Positions 8,281 through 17,725 are shown, numbered from the stretch's first letter. The stretch is DNA of 64,000 bases from Pandoraea faecigallinarum (GCF_001029105.3 NZ_CP011808.2:248001-312000), one strand, 5' to 3'. Program-made: numbers and translations. Notes: generated by a model from the letters alone, not told the origin.

Positions 8281-9289
8281 AGAGGATCTCCGAGACGTAG
8301 CGGCGGCCATCCGCAGCGCGCTTAAACTGGACCACTACCTGAATCAGCGATTTCGCATACGCAATAATCTGGTCGCGGCTCATCGCCGCACCGAAGCGCA
8401 TCACCATTTGCGAAAGGCGCTCGTACATCAGGCGTGGGCTGTCGGCATGAATCGTCGTGATTGAGCCGGAGTGCCCGGAGTTAAGCAGCTCGAGATAGGC
8501 ATACGCTTCCGCACCGCGCAGCTCGCCCATGATGGGCCGGTCGGGTGTGAGGCGCAGCATCGCTTCGAGGAGCTCCACAGCCGTGACGCGAGCCACGCCC
8601 TGCCCGCCACGCGAATACAGCAGGTGCAGACAGTTGCGCTGGCGCGGCCGGATTTCGCGTGCGTCTTCAATCGTCACGATGCGCTCGTGCTGGGGAATCT
8701 CTTTGAGCAGGGCGTTAAGCAACGTGGTCTTGCCGGCGTTCGCACCGGCCGAGATCACAATGTTCTTGTGCGCTCGAACCGCGCCGCGCAAAAATGCTTC
8801 CCACTTGCGTCCCTGGTACAGTTCCCGCAGCCGTTCGTCCGAATCATCGCCGTCCTCGAGCGTCTCGTTCACGCAGTCGAACGCACCCTGCTCGCGGTAT
8901 TGGTCCAGACCGATATCGAGCAGCGTAGGCTTGCGAATACACAGCGCGATGGTCTTTTCCTCGACAGCCGGCGGGCGCACGACCTGCACGCGGTAGCCGC
9001 CGCGCTCGGTGTCATCGACGCCCTCCGCCAGATTGATCGGCATCGTGGCCGCCAGCAGTGGGCGCTCCCGATCGGTTTCCTGATTGGTGTACGCGGCGGT
9101 CACCTCGGCCAGCGACTCGAGCAGCCGGTAGTTCAGCTCGGGCACATCGGCGTGCTGCATATAGCGTTGACCCTGCCGGCCGATCCACACTTCCCCGGGC
9201 CGATTGATGGCGATTTCGGTGATGCCCGGATCATCGAGATAGCCGGTGAGCAGCGAGAGCTTGGCGCGAAACGAAGCGATCTGTGACAT
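8267..9289 (-). CDS. virB11: VirB11 secretion ATPase
   Basis: This 340-aa protein is a hexameric traffic ATPase at the cytoplasmic base of the type IV channel. It has the Walker A ISAGANAGKTTLLNA near residue 180, the aspartate box IVTIEDAREI, the Walker B-like RPIMGELRGAEAY and the His box GHSGSITTIHADS. Its length is as usual for the family. The ATG at 9289 has GAGGG upstream and lies 10 bp after the virB10 stop. Confidence 0.96.
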   Translation of the reverse strand: MSQIASFRAKLSLLTGYLDDPGITEIAINRPGEVWIGRQGQRYMQHADVPELNYRLLESLAEVTAAYTNQETDRERPLLAATMPINLAEGVDDTERGGYRVQVVRPPAVEEKTIALCIRKPTLLDIGLDQYREQGAFDCVNETLEDGDDSDERLRELYQGRKWEAFLRGAVRAHKNIVISAGANAGKTTLLNALLKEIPQHERIVTIEDAREIRPRQRNCLHLLYSRGGQGVARVTAVELLEAMLRLTPDRPIMGELRGAEAYAYLELLNSGHSGSITTIHADSPRLMYERLSQMVMRFGAAMSRDQIIAYAKSLIQVVVQFKRAADGRRYVSEILYEGA

Positions 9290-9299
9290 GAGCCGGCCC

Positions 9300-10520
9300 T
9301 CACTGGATGAACGTCACGCCGCCATGCCTGGCGGCGGCGCGGGCGGCATCGATATCTGCCTGATAGACCGGCGTGAAATCGAGATCCTTGTTCACGTAAA
9401 TGCGCACGCGCGAGCCGGCCGGCACGGTGATGGTGGGCGCAATGTTGATATACGGCTGGAGCACCGACTGCGAGGTTTGCGCAGCCGCCTGCTGCACGGA
9501 CTGCCGATAGGCGGCCGCCGAGTTGTACTGATCGACAGGATTGACCCCGACGGTCGCCGCGCCCGCACCGATGATCGACAGCAGCGCGGACATGCCGAAG
9601 ACCTCCGCAAAATGCGTGTCCACCCGGCCGCCCATTCCGGCTGTGCCGAGCTGGTCGGCACCGGCGCTATCGAGCGCCACCTCGACGCCATTGGGCCGGC
9701 GCACCGTGTTCCAGATCACGAACAGCCGGTCCTGCCCCTTGCGCACTTCGGCGCTATACACGCCGCACACGCGCGAACCCCAGGGAATCAGCCTGTGCCG
9801 GCCCTGCGTGCCGTACACGTCGCGCTGCACGGTCGCGCACACCATGCCGGGCAAATCGGAGATCGCGCGCGGCTCCAGCACGGCCTCGATGAGCTTGCCT
9901 TGCAAGATTTTATAGGGCAGGTTCTCGATCTGCTTTGCCTGACTGACGGCAACGCCATTGCCCGAGACCGCTCGCGCGAAGCGCGAATTCGGGTCTTGCG
10001 CGCCGCCACCGGTGCCAAGTGTGCCGGCATGCGTCTGCCCTGCGTCGCCGCGCACGCCCGCCGCCTGGTTGTTGGTGTTCGGCGCGATGATGGCCGACTT
10101 CATACGCGCTTCGAGCATGCGGCGTGCCTGTTCCTGCCGTTGCATTGCCATCTGTTCGCGCTGGGCGGCCATCGGGTCATCGCCTGGCGTCGCGCTCGCC
10201 GGCGTTGTGGCCACTGCGGCCGGCGCGGCGGGTGCGGATGGCGCCACCGGTACGCCCGCCACCTCCTGATCCTTGAGTTTCGGTACCGGCTTACGCTCGG
10301 CAATGCTCAGCTCGCTGTTACCCGCCGGCTTCGCCGGTTCGCTACTGACGTGCTTGATGTACCCGGCAGCACCGAGCACGGCCGCCGCGACTGCGACCAT
10401 GGCGATGCCGCCCGCCTTCTTCTTGCGGCCATCGGCCACCAGCGAGTGATTGTGGTGCTGTTCCCACTCGCGCACGGCCGCCTCGCGGTCCTCCTCAGGT
10501 TGTCTGGCAGGGTCGCTCAT
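9300..10520 (-). CDS. virB10: VirB10 channel scaffold protein
   Basis: This 406-aa protein spans both membranes and forms the core complex with VirB7 and VirB9. A short cytoplasmic tail is followed by one transmembrane helix (about 37-55), then a proline- and alanine-rich periplasmic linker. The conserved C-terminal TrbI domain includes KILQGKLIEAVLEPRA, WGSRVCGVYSAEV and RIYVNKDLDFTPVY. GGAGGGGGA precedes the ATG at 10520, and virB9 ends 2 bp upstream. Confidence 0.95.
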   Translation of the reverse strand: MSDPARQPEEDREAAVREWEQHHNHSLVADGRKKKAGGIAMVAVAAAVLGAAGYIKHVSSEPAKPAGNSELSIAERKPVPKLKDQEVAGVPVAPSAPAAPAAVATTPASATPGDDPMAAQREQMAMQRQEQARRMLEARMKSAIIAPNTNNQAAGVRGDAGQTHAGTLGTGGGAQDPNSRFARAVSGNGVAVSQAKQIENLPYKILQGKLIEAVLEPRAISDLPGMVCATVQRDVYGTQGRHRLIPWGSRVCGVYSAEVRKGQDRLFVIWNTVRRPNGVEVALDSAGADQLGTAGMGGRVDTHFAEVFGMSALLSIIGAGAATVGVNPVDQYNSAAAYRQSVQQAAAQTSQSVLQPYINIAPTITVPAGSRVRIYVNKDLDFTPVYQADIDAARAAARHGGVTFIQ

Positions 10521-10521
10521 G

Positions 10522-11343
10522 TCAGTTTCCCCCTCCAGGATGCGTTGGATCGCTTACCGGCCCACTGACCGTGCGCTGATACGGATTGGCGTTGTTCTGC
10601 ACGCACAGATACGCGTCGCCATTGCGCAACGTGAAAAGGCTCGCCGTGCGCTCGACCACCAGGTACGCGCCCTCGCGCCGCGTGTTGACGATGGACTCGG
10701 TCCCGTCCGGCCCCACGGTGTACACCGTGGGGATCTCGGCGTTCGCGTCGAACAGGAAGTAAGTGAATTGGCCGTCATCGAAGGCGCGCGTCAGCCGGAT
10801 GGCCGACTTATTGCCTGACGTGCCGTAGTCGAGATTGAGCTTCGCCGGGTCGAAGCCGTGGTTCGATCGGCCCGCCCCGCCCATCCCATCCACCCCACCC
10901 GCCAAGCCGGTGTTGGTATTCGGATAGATGAAGCGCACCAGGAAGGTCTGCGAAGCGCGGCTTTTTGCGCTCATGAGCTTGAAGTAATACGTGCGCTTGT
11001 CCGTGATCACGGTCAGGTTGGTGGCCGCATTGGGCTCGACCGCCTTTATGAAAAGGCGGTTCTGGTACGGCACCGTCTGCCAGGCGATCGAGTCGCCCAC
11101 GGTCACGACCTTGACAGTCTCATCGTCGGCGAATTCGATCGAGGTCTGATAGCCATACGTGCCGACCAACTCATAGACCTGATTCGGATCGTAGGCCACC
11201 TGTTTCACGCGATCGTCGGTCACCAGCTGTTTCGGCTTCTTGGCCGCCCACGCCGGGGCCGGCGTCAGTGGTGCCAGCAGCGCCAGCGGCACGCAGACAC
11301 TGGCCAGAAGAACAAGCGCGAGGGAAGCAGCGTTGGGTTTCAT
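10522..11343 (-). CDS. virB9: VirB9 outer-membrane core protein
   Basis: This 273-aa protein has a signal peptide ending PAPAWAA and the two CagX/VirB9 lobes: an N-terminal beta domain (VYELVGTYGYQTSIEF) and a C-terminal domain (FDDGQFTYFLFDANAEIPTV) that forms the outer-membrane ring with VirB7. AAGGA lies 8 nt before the ATG. A glycine-rich linker (GGVDGMGGAG) separates the lobes. It belongs to the operon between virB8 and virB10. Confidence 0.94.
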   Translation of the reverse strand: MKPNAASLALVLLASVCVPLALLAPLTPAPAWAAKKPKQLVTDDRVKQVAYDPNQVYELVGTYGYQTSIEFADDETVKVVTVGDSIAWQTVPYQNRLFIKAVEPNAATNLTVITDKRTYYFKLMSAKSRASQTFLVRFIYPNTNTGLAGGVDGMGGAGRSNHGFDPAKLNLDYGTSGNKSAIRLTRAFDDGQFTYFLFDANAEIPTVYTVGPDGTESIVNTRREGAYLVVERTASLFTLRNGDAYLCVQNNANPYQRTVSGPVSDPTHPGGGN

Positions 11344-11406
11344 GGACGGTGTCCTTGCTGAATTCGATGACGGGTGCCGGTCGTTGACGTCGATAATTGG
11401 CGCCGA

Positions 11407-12081
11407 TTACTGTCGGCTCAGTTCCTGATCCTTGCGATACGCCGTCGCGGCGAAGCCCAGCGCGTTTTCCCAGCGATCGCCCAGCGCGAGCGGTTTGAAC
11501 GTGAAGGTGTAGCGCACCAGCGCGGTGTAGTACTCGGTCTTCGGCTCGGTGCCGGCTTTCTCGGTAATCGACTGGAACGACACCTGATACGCATCTTTGC
11601 CCAGCGAGGTGATGCCGGTGATCTTGGGGTAACGTCGGCCCCCCTGCCCGACCAGGTAGTAGGGGTTTTGCGGGTTCTCCGCAGCGGTTTCCGCGTCGTA
11701 CTGGCGCGCCACGTCGGGCGTGGCGTGCAGCCGGCACAGATCGGCAAAGCGCTGACGCCATGCCGGATCGAAAGTGTTGCAGTCCATGATGAAGTCGTAC
11801 ACCTGGCTCTGAACGAAGCTCTCCTGTGCGGTGATCGTCTCCCGGTCCACCACCTGTTGTTTGAGTACATGACCGTTGGCATCCATCACCGACACGACGG
11901 GGATGACGGTGTGGATGCTGGCAAGCACCGTAATCGCGCTCGCCATGCCACCGACGACGAAGAGCAGCAGACCGATGAACAAATAGGCGCGGTTTCGCTC
12001 CTGCTTGAGCTTGTTCGAGCCGCCCAGTTGCAAATTTTGGGTATTGGCGTCGCCTTTGACCGTGCCACGTCCGAAATTCAT
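11407..12081 (-). CDS. virB8: VirB8 inner-membrane assembly factor
   Basis: This 224-aa protein begins MNFGRGTVKGDANTQ. I chose the ATG at 12081 over the track-length frame from 12171 because AAGGGG lies 8 nt upstream and it overlaps the virB6 stop in ATGA. One transmembrane helix (about 34-55) is followed by the NTF2-like periplasmic domain, with SFVQSQVYDFIMDCN and YTALVRYTFTFKPL. VirB8 nucleates channel assembly by contacting VirB6, VirB9 and VirB10. Confidence 0.92.
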   Translation of the reverse strand: MNFGRGTVKGDANTQNLQLGGSNKLKQERNRAYLFIGLLLFVVGGMASAITVLASIHTVIPVVSVMDANGHVLKQQVVDRETITAQESFVQSQVYDFIMDCNTFDPAWRQRFADLCRLHATPDVARQYDAETAAENPQNPYYLVGQGGRRYPKITGITSLGKDAYQVSFQSITEKAGTEPKTEYYTALVRYTFTFKPLALGDRWENALGFAATAYRKDQELSRQ

Positions 12082-12938
12082 CTGGCCGCCCCTTTCGAGA
12101 GCACCATGCGCATGATCATCATCAACACGCCAGTCGACGACGAAGCACCACCCGCAAGGGCCGACGCCCACCCGCGAACGCCCAGCATGAACAAGATCAA
12201 GACGCCTTCCACGAGGACGAGCTGAGCGGTTTGCTCACTGGTTGCCAAATTTTCAGACTGCGCGACCATTCCCGCCGTCGCGATGGCATCGCCAAAGGCT
12301 ATAAAACCGAAGCGAACAATGGCGATGACCAGGATGTAGATGAAGCAGAAATTCAGCATCATGCTCAGCCAGTTCATGAACCACTGTCGCGTTTGCGGAA
12401 ACATCAGAAAACCGATAAACAAGGGGCAAAGCACCATCGTGATCGCCAGCCCAAACTTGGCGATGGTCATATAGACGAGCGCGAGAACAAACAGAAGGGA
12501 GTTCAAGGCGAACAGAAAAATGCCGTCACAGATCATGGCGAATTGATAGAAGTCCAATGCACGAAGCCGTGTAGAAACGGCATCCACATTGCTATACAAC
12601 GCATCAAGCATCGAGGCCGTGGGCTGCCCGGCCATAATCGTTGCCGCGGTGCTCTCCATGAACGACACGAAGGCGTTGTAGAGCTTCTGTGCCAGACCGC
12701 CCCAGCTGAGCGTGCCGAATACCGCCACCGTCATGACGCATTTCGCGAGGAAGTCTTTCCACTGGAAGCTGGCATATCCGGCATAAACCTGGTAGCCAAA
12801 GATCGCCCAATAGAGCACGGCAGCGAAGTAAAGCGGAGTCGAGATTGCATCTGCGATGGCCGGGTACGTTTGCGACAGAAACGATTGGGTGACCCCGTCC
12901 GCAGCCCCCACCAAGCCCTGTAAGGTCATATTGGCCAT
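12078..12938 (-). CDS. virB6: VirB6/TrbL polytopic membrane protein
   Basis: This 286-aa protein has at least five hydrophobic segments, including PLYFAAVLYWAIFGYQVYAG, FLFALNSLLFVLALVYM, FGLAITMVLCPLFIGFLMF and FCFIYILVIAIVRFGF. The conserved Trp pair in TRQWFMNWLSMMLNF is characteristic of VirB6. It is part of the inner-membrane channel. It overlaps virB8 by 4 nt and starts 2 bp after the upstream 132-aa gene. Confidence 0.92.
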   Translation of the reverse strand: MANMTLQGLVGAADGVTQSFLSQTYPAIADAISTPLYFAAVLYWAIFGYQVYAGYASFQWKDFLAKCVMTVAVFGTLSWGGLAQKLYNAFVSFMESTAATIMAGQPTASMLDALYSNVDAVSTRLRALDFYQFAMICDGIFLFALNSLLFVLALVYMTIAKFGLAITMVLCPLFIGFLMFPQTRQWFMNWLSMMLNFCFIYILVIAIVRFGFIAFGDAIATAGMVAQSENLATSEQTAQLVLVEGVLILFMLGVRGWASALAGGASSSTGVLMMIMRMVLSKGAAR

Positions 12939-12939
12939 C

Positions 12940-13338
12940 CTATTTCGCTCCCATCACTTCTTGCCAATGCGCCTTGACCCGAGGATCAAGCACGTCGTTA
13001 CGACTGATTGACGCGCCGGTATAGTGGGCAACACGGTTGCGTATTTCGCCAATGCAAAATGTGAAGTTTCGCGCCGTGGGATCGGCATTTTCGAAGAGAA
13101 TTTCCCCGCAGCGGATGGGATAAAGCGGAACCCACCGGCCCAATTGCCCTCGACTAGCGGTCAGCAGCGGATTGTCAGCTGGCACGACAAGTACACGGCT
13201 GTCATTCGATGGTTGGGGCGGTACGCTGAAAGCGCCGGCGTCCGGTTCCGCTGACTGCCTCGGAAGGAGGTAGTACACCGCCCCGCCGATGGCCACAGCC
13301 ATCGCAAAGCCAGATACGACCATCCAGACGCTACGCAT
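12940..13338 (-). CDS. Single-span membrane protein inside the virB operon, unknown
   Basis: This 132-aa protein begins MRSVWMVVSGFAMAVAIGG. The ATG at 13338 has GGAGGG upstream and overlaps the virB7 stop by 8 nt, so I prefer it to the longer frame. One N-terminal transmembrane helix is followed by a soluble, probably periplasmic domain with two cysteines (YPIRCGEILFEN, NFTFCIGEIRNR) that could form a disulfide. I do not recognise a named VirB family. Its position between virB7 and virB6 suggests a plasmid-specific accessory of the channel. Confidence 0.65.
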   Translation of the reverse strand: MRSVWMVVSGFAMAVAIGGAVYYLLPRQSAEPDAGAFSVPPQPSNDSRVLVVPADNPLLTASRGQLGRWVPLYPIRCGEILFENADPTARNFTFCIGEIRNRVAHYTGASISRNDVLDPRVKAHWQEVMGAK

Positions 13339-13540
13339 GGGTCGTCCCTCCGAAGCTGCCCGTGTTGAGCCGGTTGAATTCGCAGGCACACGGCGACTTG
13401 TCGAACTTGTTCGATGTGCTCGCGCAGCCCGACAGGAGTGCTGCGAGAACCAGCATCATGAACAGACGCCAACTCTTCCTGACGAGCAGGATCATTGGCC
13501 ACGTCAGCACGATCGCGGGCAGAAAAGCGAAAAATTTCAT
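13331..13540 (-). CDS. virB7: VirB7-like small lipoprotein
   Basis: A lipobox LAALLSGCAS is followed by a short tail that contains a second cysteine pair (SPCACEFN), as expected for a VirB7 lipoprotein that caps VirB9 in the outer membrane. The ATG at 13540 (MKFFAFLPAIV) adds a hydrophobic leader before the lipobox. Translation may instead begin near the internal MMLVLAALL, which alone would make a typical lipoprotein signal. The start is therefore uncertain. The gene is in the usual small-lipoprotein slot of the operon. Confidence 0.7.
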   Translation of the reverse strand: MKFFAFLPAIVLTWPMILLVRKSWRLFMMLVLAALLSGCASTSNKFDKSPCACEFNRLNTGSFGGTTHA

Positions 13541-13586
13541 GATGGCGACCCCTTGTTGGCTGTTGTGTCTCACAGGCGAGGACGGC

Positions 13587-14258
13587 TTACTGTCCGGAGC
13601 GGCGGAAATACTTCTGCGTCGCGGCCGTCGCCTGGTTCTGCTGGTTCACCATGTTCGCTTGCAGGTTCATGTTCATCGCATTGAGCTTGGCCATCGCGCT
13701 CTGCAACATGCCGTTCTCGCTCGAAATGCGGTTTTGCAGATCCTGCGCGTCCTTGATGTTCGTGGTGACGTCGATCTGCTGGCTCAGGCTTGCCAGATTG
13801 TTCAGGTGCGTCTGGACTTCCGAATACAGCGTGTCGCCACCGGCGAGCGCGGCACGCACGGCATCGGTGCTCATCTTGTACGACGTGGCGTCCTGCGCCT
13901 GAGGATTGGCAAAAACATCCTGCGGCATCGTTTGGATGAGCTTCTCGTAATCGGCCTGCTTCGCGGCGAACGCACCGCTTTGCTGCTGCGCGACGACTTC
14001 CTGCCACGAGCCCGGCACCACCGACGCCGCATTCAGGGCATCGCTCAGGCCGATTTGCCCGCGGCCGTAGGTGCCCGTGATCGCCGCATACTGGCTCTTG
14101 AGCGTTTCGTATTGCTGCTCCAACTGTTTGAACTGCTGTTGCAACTGAAGCACCGTCGCCTCGTCGAACGTCGGAATGCCACCCGCGAGCGCGGGCGCGG
14201 AGATTCCGAGTGATGCCCCAGCAACCGCAACGGTGAATGCCACGAGAGCGTTTTTCAT
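13587..14258 (-). CDS. virB5: VirB5 minor pilin/adhesin
   Basis: This 223-aa protein has a signal peptide ending APALAGG and then long glutamine-rich helices (VLQLQQQFKQLEQQYETLKS, NMNLQANMVNQQNQATA) typical of VirB5/TraC, which sits at the pilus tip. Its start overlaps the virB4 stop by 4 nt. There are no unusual features. Confidence 0.92.
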   Translation of the reverse strand: MKNALVAFTVAVAGASLGISAPALAGGIPTFDEATVLQLQQQFKQLEQQYETLKSQYAAITGTYGRGQIGLSDALNAASVVPGSWQEVVAQQQSGAFAAKQADYEKLIQTMPQDVFANPQAQDATSYKMSTDAVRAALAGGDTLYSEVQTHLNNLASLSQQIDVTTNIKDAQDLQNRISSENGMLQSAMAKLNAMNMNLQANMVNQQNQATAATQKYFRRSGQ

Positions 14259-16930
14259 GCGCGTGCTCCTTTGCTCGTGAGGTTGTGCGTGTTGCGCGCC
14301 AGCGCGCGTTCCATAAACACCGGCCCCCAGACCTCGGGGTCTTCGGTGCCGAACTCACGCATAAGCTCGTGCATGAGCGCGACACCCTTATCGTTCGAGG
14401 AAAGCACCGGAATAAACTCCGGCAGGTCTGACAGATCGAACACCGCCCGGATCGACTCGTTGCCGCGCCGGATCAGGAACTTGTAGGCTTCCGGTGGTGT
14501 GTCCCGAATAAAGTCGTACTCGGCGGGCGTGAGCTCGAGCTCGTCGATCAGGTCCGCGCGACTCGCGTTGCCGTTGGGCAGGTAAAGCTTGGTCGCCGTC
14601 TGCTTCTTGATCGAATCGGTTTCGCTGTAAAGAAATTTGGCGTCGGGGGTGACGAAACCGAGAATGCCGTTCTTGCGGCGAATCTGCATGATGTAGCTGT
14701 CGATCTTTTCCCGCCAGTAGGCGTGCTTGACGAGATTCTGTCCTTCCTCGAGCACGATGATGAACGGCTCGCCGTTCATCGACTGCTCGATGCAATGAAA
14801 CGGGTAGCTCAGCACCACGGGCAATTCCGGGCGGGCCACCCCATCCTTGATCAGTTGCCGCATCTCGTAGCAGTAATGCCGGCACGTACTCAAATCGATG
14901 TTGTCGGTCTCGTTATCGAAGACACCCGCATTCGCCCCCGCAACGCCGTTGGCGCCGTGCCACACGCGCATGTCTTTGGCGAGCTCGCCCTGGCCAAAGC
15001 ACCAGACCACGTTGCGCAGACGGCGGTCTTCGACGGGCAGTTCGTAGTTCTCGGTCACCGCCGACTTGAAGCGGTCAATGTCGTCGGCGACCAGCTTGCC
15101 ACCGTAGCAGGTGCGCATCAGCGTGAGCAGCTCGACCAGATAGGCACGGTTCTCGGGCGTGTCAGGCAGCCTGAACGGGTTCCATCCGGTTGTGCCCTGC
15201 ACGGAGAGCGTCGTATGCCGCCCGCCCATCATGCACATGAACACCTTGGCGCCTTCTCGGTTGTCGAACCAGAACACGCGCGGCAACGCTTTGTCGGCCA
15301 TGGTCACCAGCGCGGCCAGCAGCGTGGTCTTGCCCGCGCCGGTGTCTGCCGTGAGAGCGAAATGGCCAGCCACCATCCCCTCCATCTCGCGATGGAAATT
15401 GAAGTAGTAGGCCGTGCCACTTTCGGTCTCGAATGGCATGATGGCCGGCCCCCACAGGTTCCCGTCGATCTTGCCCACCGCAAAGTTGTGCAACGACGCA
15501 AAGCCGGCGAAGTTGCCCGACTTGATCTTGCCGCGCCGGCCCATGAAGTGTTGCGCCTGACCCGGCAGTTGCGCCCAGAAGAACGTTTCCAGGGCGAACC
15601 ATTCGCGCACGGGCTTCACGCCGAGATTCACAAATGCCTTCTTGAGCAAGCCGACGGCGGCATCGAGCTCGGCTATCGTTTCACGTCGGTTATCAAGGGC
15701 ATCGACGAGCTTCACGGTGGCCGGGACATGCACCAGCATGGTCAAATGATGCAGGCCGTTGACCGAGCGACCGCGCGTGAGGTCTTGTAGCCCCCGGGTG
15801 ATCTCGTCCTTGTCTTCCTCGGCCACGCCCTCGTGATCGTTGACCGCCAGGCGCCGGCGCTCTTGGCGCATGTCGTGCTCCGCGCTGATGCGGTCGGTAA
15901 AGAAGAACGATTGCGTGATGATGTACTCGACCGGCTGCTGCAAAAATTCGTCGAGCATGCGCGAGGGCGTGCGCGCCGGCCACTCGGCCATGCTCAACAT
16001 CGCAGCAGCGCGCGTGCCGCTGAGGTTCTCGATGGCCATCATGTTGCCGACCATCTTGAAATCGACCCACGAGACGGCCAGCGTGCGATCAAGCGGCAGC
16101 TCGGTCACGGGCACGCGCCCGTCTTCAAGGTTGATCAGGTAGTGCAGAAACGCCCCGATCTCGGTGTAGTCTTCCCCGAGATAGTCGAGCACTTCGTCAC
16201 GGCCATAGGTCTCGCGCTGGCCGAGATCCGTCACGAACTTGTGCCAGTCGAGTTTGAACCGCTCGATCGCGACGCGCGCTTCGGCCGCACTCACGGTGTC
16301 ACTCACCCACTGTGGCCGGCGCTGAACACGCAGCTTGTGCGCGCCATAGGCCGCCAGCGTCTGCACCACAAAGTTAGACGCCTCATGAACGTCCTTGGCC
16401 TGTTCCTCGAACGAGGCCAGATCGTCTTGCGTGAGCTTCTCGCCTGAGACCAGCGAGAACAGGCGATCGAGCACGCCGGGCGCACCGTGGCGAAAGCGAT
16501 TGCGAACGATCGAGATGTAAATCTCGTTCACGTAGAACGAGCGCTGGCGATAGCGCTCGCGCCAGGCCGCATTGAACATGCGGGCGAACCAGGTCCCGCC
16601 CTCGCCTGCCGGATACTGGTTCACCTTGCGGCGAATCAGATGGACGTAGATGCCCCGGTCGCTGTTGGCGATCGAGCGCAGCACGGTATTACGTCGGGAC
16701 TCGAACTGACGGATCTGCTCGGCGCTCAGCGACTCGAAGTACAGGCCGTCCACCTTGATGACCTGCACCAGACCGTCATCCTGGGTGATAACGGTCTCGT
16801 CATCGTAGTGCACGGTGTACGGGACCATGTCGCTCAGCGCCATTTCCCTCGCGTCGGCACTGGCCCCGGGCGGGACCGGCATCGACAGCGACATGTCGAA
16901 CTTGGCTTTGAGCACGTCAGCGAGGCGCAT
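14255..16930 (-). CDS. virB4: VirB4 secretion ATPase
   Basis: This 891-aa protein energises pilus assembly and substrate transfer. The N-terminal CagE/TrbE domain contains YPAGEGGTWFARMFNAAWRE. The C-terminal motor has the Walker A TADTGAGKTTLLAALV, the Walker B PFIIVLEEGQNLVK and the later motif GFVTPDAKFLYSETD. The length and order are normal for the family. It overlaps virB3 by 14 nt and virB5 by 4 nt. Confidence 0.96.
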   Translation of the reverse strand: MRLADVLKAKFDMSLSMPVPPGASADAREMALSDMVPYTVHYDDETVITQDDGLVQVIKVDGLYFESLSAEQIRQFESRRNTVLRSIANSDRGIYVHLIRRKVNQYPAGEGGTWFARMFNAAWRERYRQRSFYVNEIYISIVRNRFRHGAPGVLDRLFSLVSGEKLTQDDLASFEEQAKDVHEASNFVVQTLAAYGAHKLRVQRRPQWVSDTVSAAEARVAIERFKLDWHKFVTDLGQRETYGRDEVLDYLGEDYTEIGAFLHYLINLEDGRVPVTELPLDRTLAVSWVDFKMVGNMMAIENLSGTRAAAMLSMAEWPARTPSRMLDEFLQQPVEYIITQSFFFTDRISAEHDMRQERRRLAVNDHEGVAEEDKDEITRGLQDLTRGRSVNGLHHLTMLVHVPATVKLVDALDNRRETIAELDAAVGLLKKAFVNLGVKPVREWFALETFFWAQLPGQAQHFMGRRGKIKSGNFAGFASLHNFAVGKIDGNLWGPAIMPFETESGTAYYFNFHREMEGMVAGHFALTADTGAGKTTLLAALVTMADKALPRVFWFDNREGAKVFMCMMGGRHTTLSVQGTTGWNPFRLPDTPENRAYLVELLTLMRTCYGGKLVADDIDRFKSAVTENYELPVEDRRLRNVVWCFGQGELAKDMRVWHGANGVAGANAGVFDNETDNIDLSTCRHYCYEMRQLIKDGVARPELPVVLSYPFHCIEQSMNGEPFIIVLEEGQNLVKHAYWREKIDSYIMQIRRKNGILGFVTPDAKFLYSETDSIKKQTATKLYLPNGNASRADLIDELELTPAEYDFIRDTPPEAYKFLIRRGNESIRAVFDLSDLPEFIPVLSSNDKGVALMHELMREFGTEDPEVWGPVFMERALARNTHNLTSKGARA

Positions 16931-17216
16931 AGCGTCGGCACCCCCAAAGCCTTTGGTTCGGACACGCTTTCAAATGGGTGGCGGCCGACAGAATGTCGAA
17001 CAGGTACACATCTTTGAGGCAAACCAGATAGCTGATCAGCAACAAGACGGGAATCAATGCCGCCGCCCAGAGCGAGCGCGTGATCAACGCGGCCATGCCC
17101 GGGAAATAAAAACTCATCGCGAGGCTCGCCAGCGTGAGGCCGCCGACCATGGTGGGACGGGTCATCGCCGCGACAAGCGGCTCCCCTTCGTCGAGAAGCG
17201 GCGCGTCCTGGCTCAT
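16917..17216 (-). CDS. virB3: VirB3 inner-membrane protein
   Basis: This 99-aa protein has paired hydrophobic helices (LASLAMSFYFPGMAALI and SLWAAALIPVLLLISYLVC) and the motif AMTRPTMVGG that opens VirB3 proteins. It works with VirB4 in pilus biogenesis. It overlaps virB2 by 4 nt (ATGA) and virB4 by 14 nt. Confidence 0.9.
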   Translation of the reverse strand: MSQDAPLLDEGEPLVAAMTRPTMVGGLTLASLAMSFYFPGMAALITRSLWAAALIPVLLLISYLVCLKDVYLFDILSAATHLKACPNQRLWGCRRYAPR

Positions 17217-17602
17217 ACCGAGCCCCCGGCACGGCTTTTAAGGTCGGACACGATGTTCGGCGCGAAGAACACGAGTCCGATGCCTAGGCCCCAGCCACCG
17301 AGCGTCATCATGTCGATGCGGCCTGTTTTCCAGCGGTAGCCCTGGATCGCGAGCGTGATGATGCCGATGTAGTAGCCCCACTCGTAGATGAGCAGTTGCG
17401 TAATCGACTTCAGGAATTGCGTGATGCCATCGAATGCGCCACCGCCGGCGCTTTGGGCGTTGGCCAACCCGGGAAGCAACACGAAGGCGACGACCAGGAT
17501 GTTCACTGTCAGCGCGAGCGCCCTGTCGACTTTGTCAGTGGGGGTCGTATCGATTTCCCCCTGTTCCTGTTTCCGAGTTCCCTGCTCTTTCATAGCGTTC
17601 AC
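17213..17602 (-). CDS. virB2: VirB2/TrbC major pilin
   Basis: This pilin precursor of up to 129 aa has a long leader, the cleavage region LLPGLANAQSAGG and two hydrophobic helices (ITQLLIYEWGYYIGIITLAI and MMTLGGWGLGIGLVFFAPNI) as in TrbC/VirB2 pilins. The start may be GTG at 17602 or ATG at 17593; neither has a strong ribosome site. It is the first structural gene of the transfer operon. Confidence 0.9.
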   Translation of the reverse strand: MNAMKEQGTRKQEQGEIDTTPTDKVDRALALTVNILVVAFVLLPGLANAQSAGGGAFDGITQFLKSITQLLIYEWGYYIGIITLAIQGYRWKTGRIDMMTLGGWGLGIGLVFFAPNIVSDLKSRAGGSV

Positions 17603-17725
17603 CCAATTGTGAATTGCATCAGAAAAATGCTAGGTCAGCCGCTCCTCATTCGCTGTTGGCCCAGGTTTTTAATATGTACACCTATTTATATTGACTATCG
17701 TTGGAGCGCGCTTTTGATGCTCTTG
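17603..17725 (-). promoter_or_regulatory. Likely promoter and leader of the virB operon
   Basis: This 123-bp gap between the small ribbon-helix-helix gene and virB2 is richer in A and T than the genes around it (for example tttttaatatgtacacc). A promoter for the transfer operon could lie here. I could not assign -35 and -10 boxes with confidence. Read-through from the operator at 17931-17958 is the alternative. Confidence 0.3.

Noticed and set aside
9246..10568. 440-codon plus-strand frame opposite virB10
   Set aside because: It has biased composition and lies antisense to a well-supported VirB10 gene.
14723..15790. 355-codon plus-strand frame opposite virB4
   Set aside because: It lies antisense to the VirB4 ATPase with all motifs intact and has no recognisable domain of its own.
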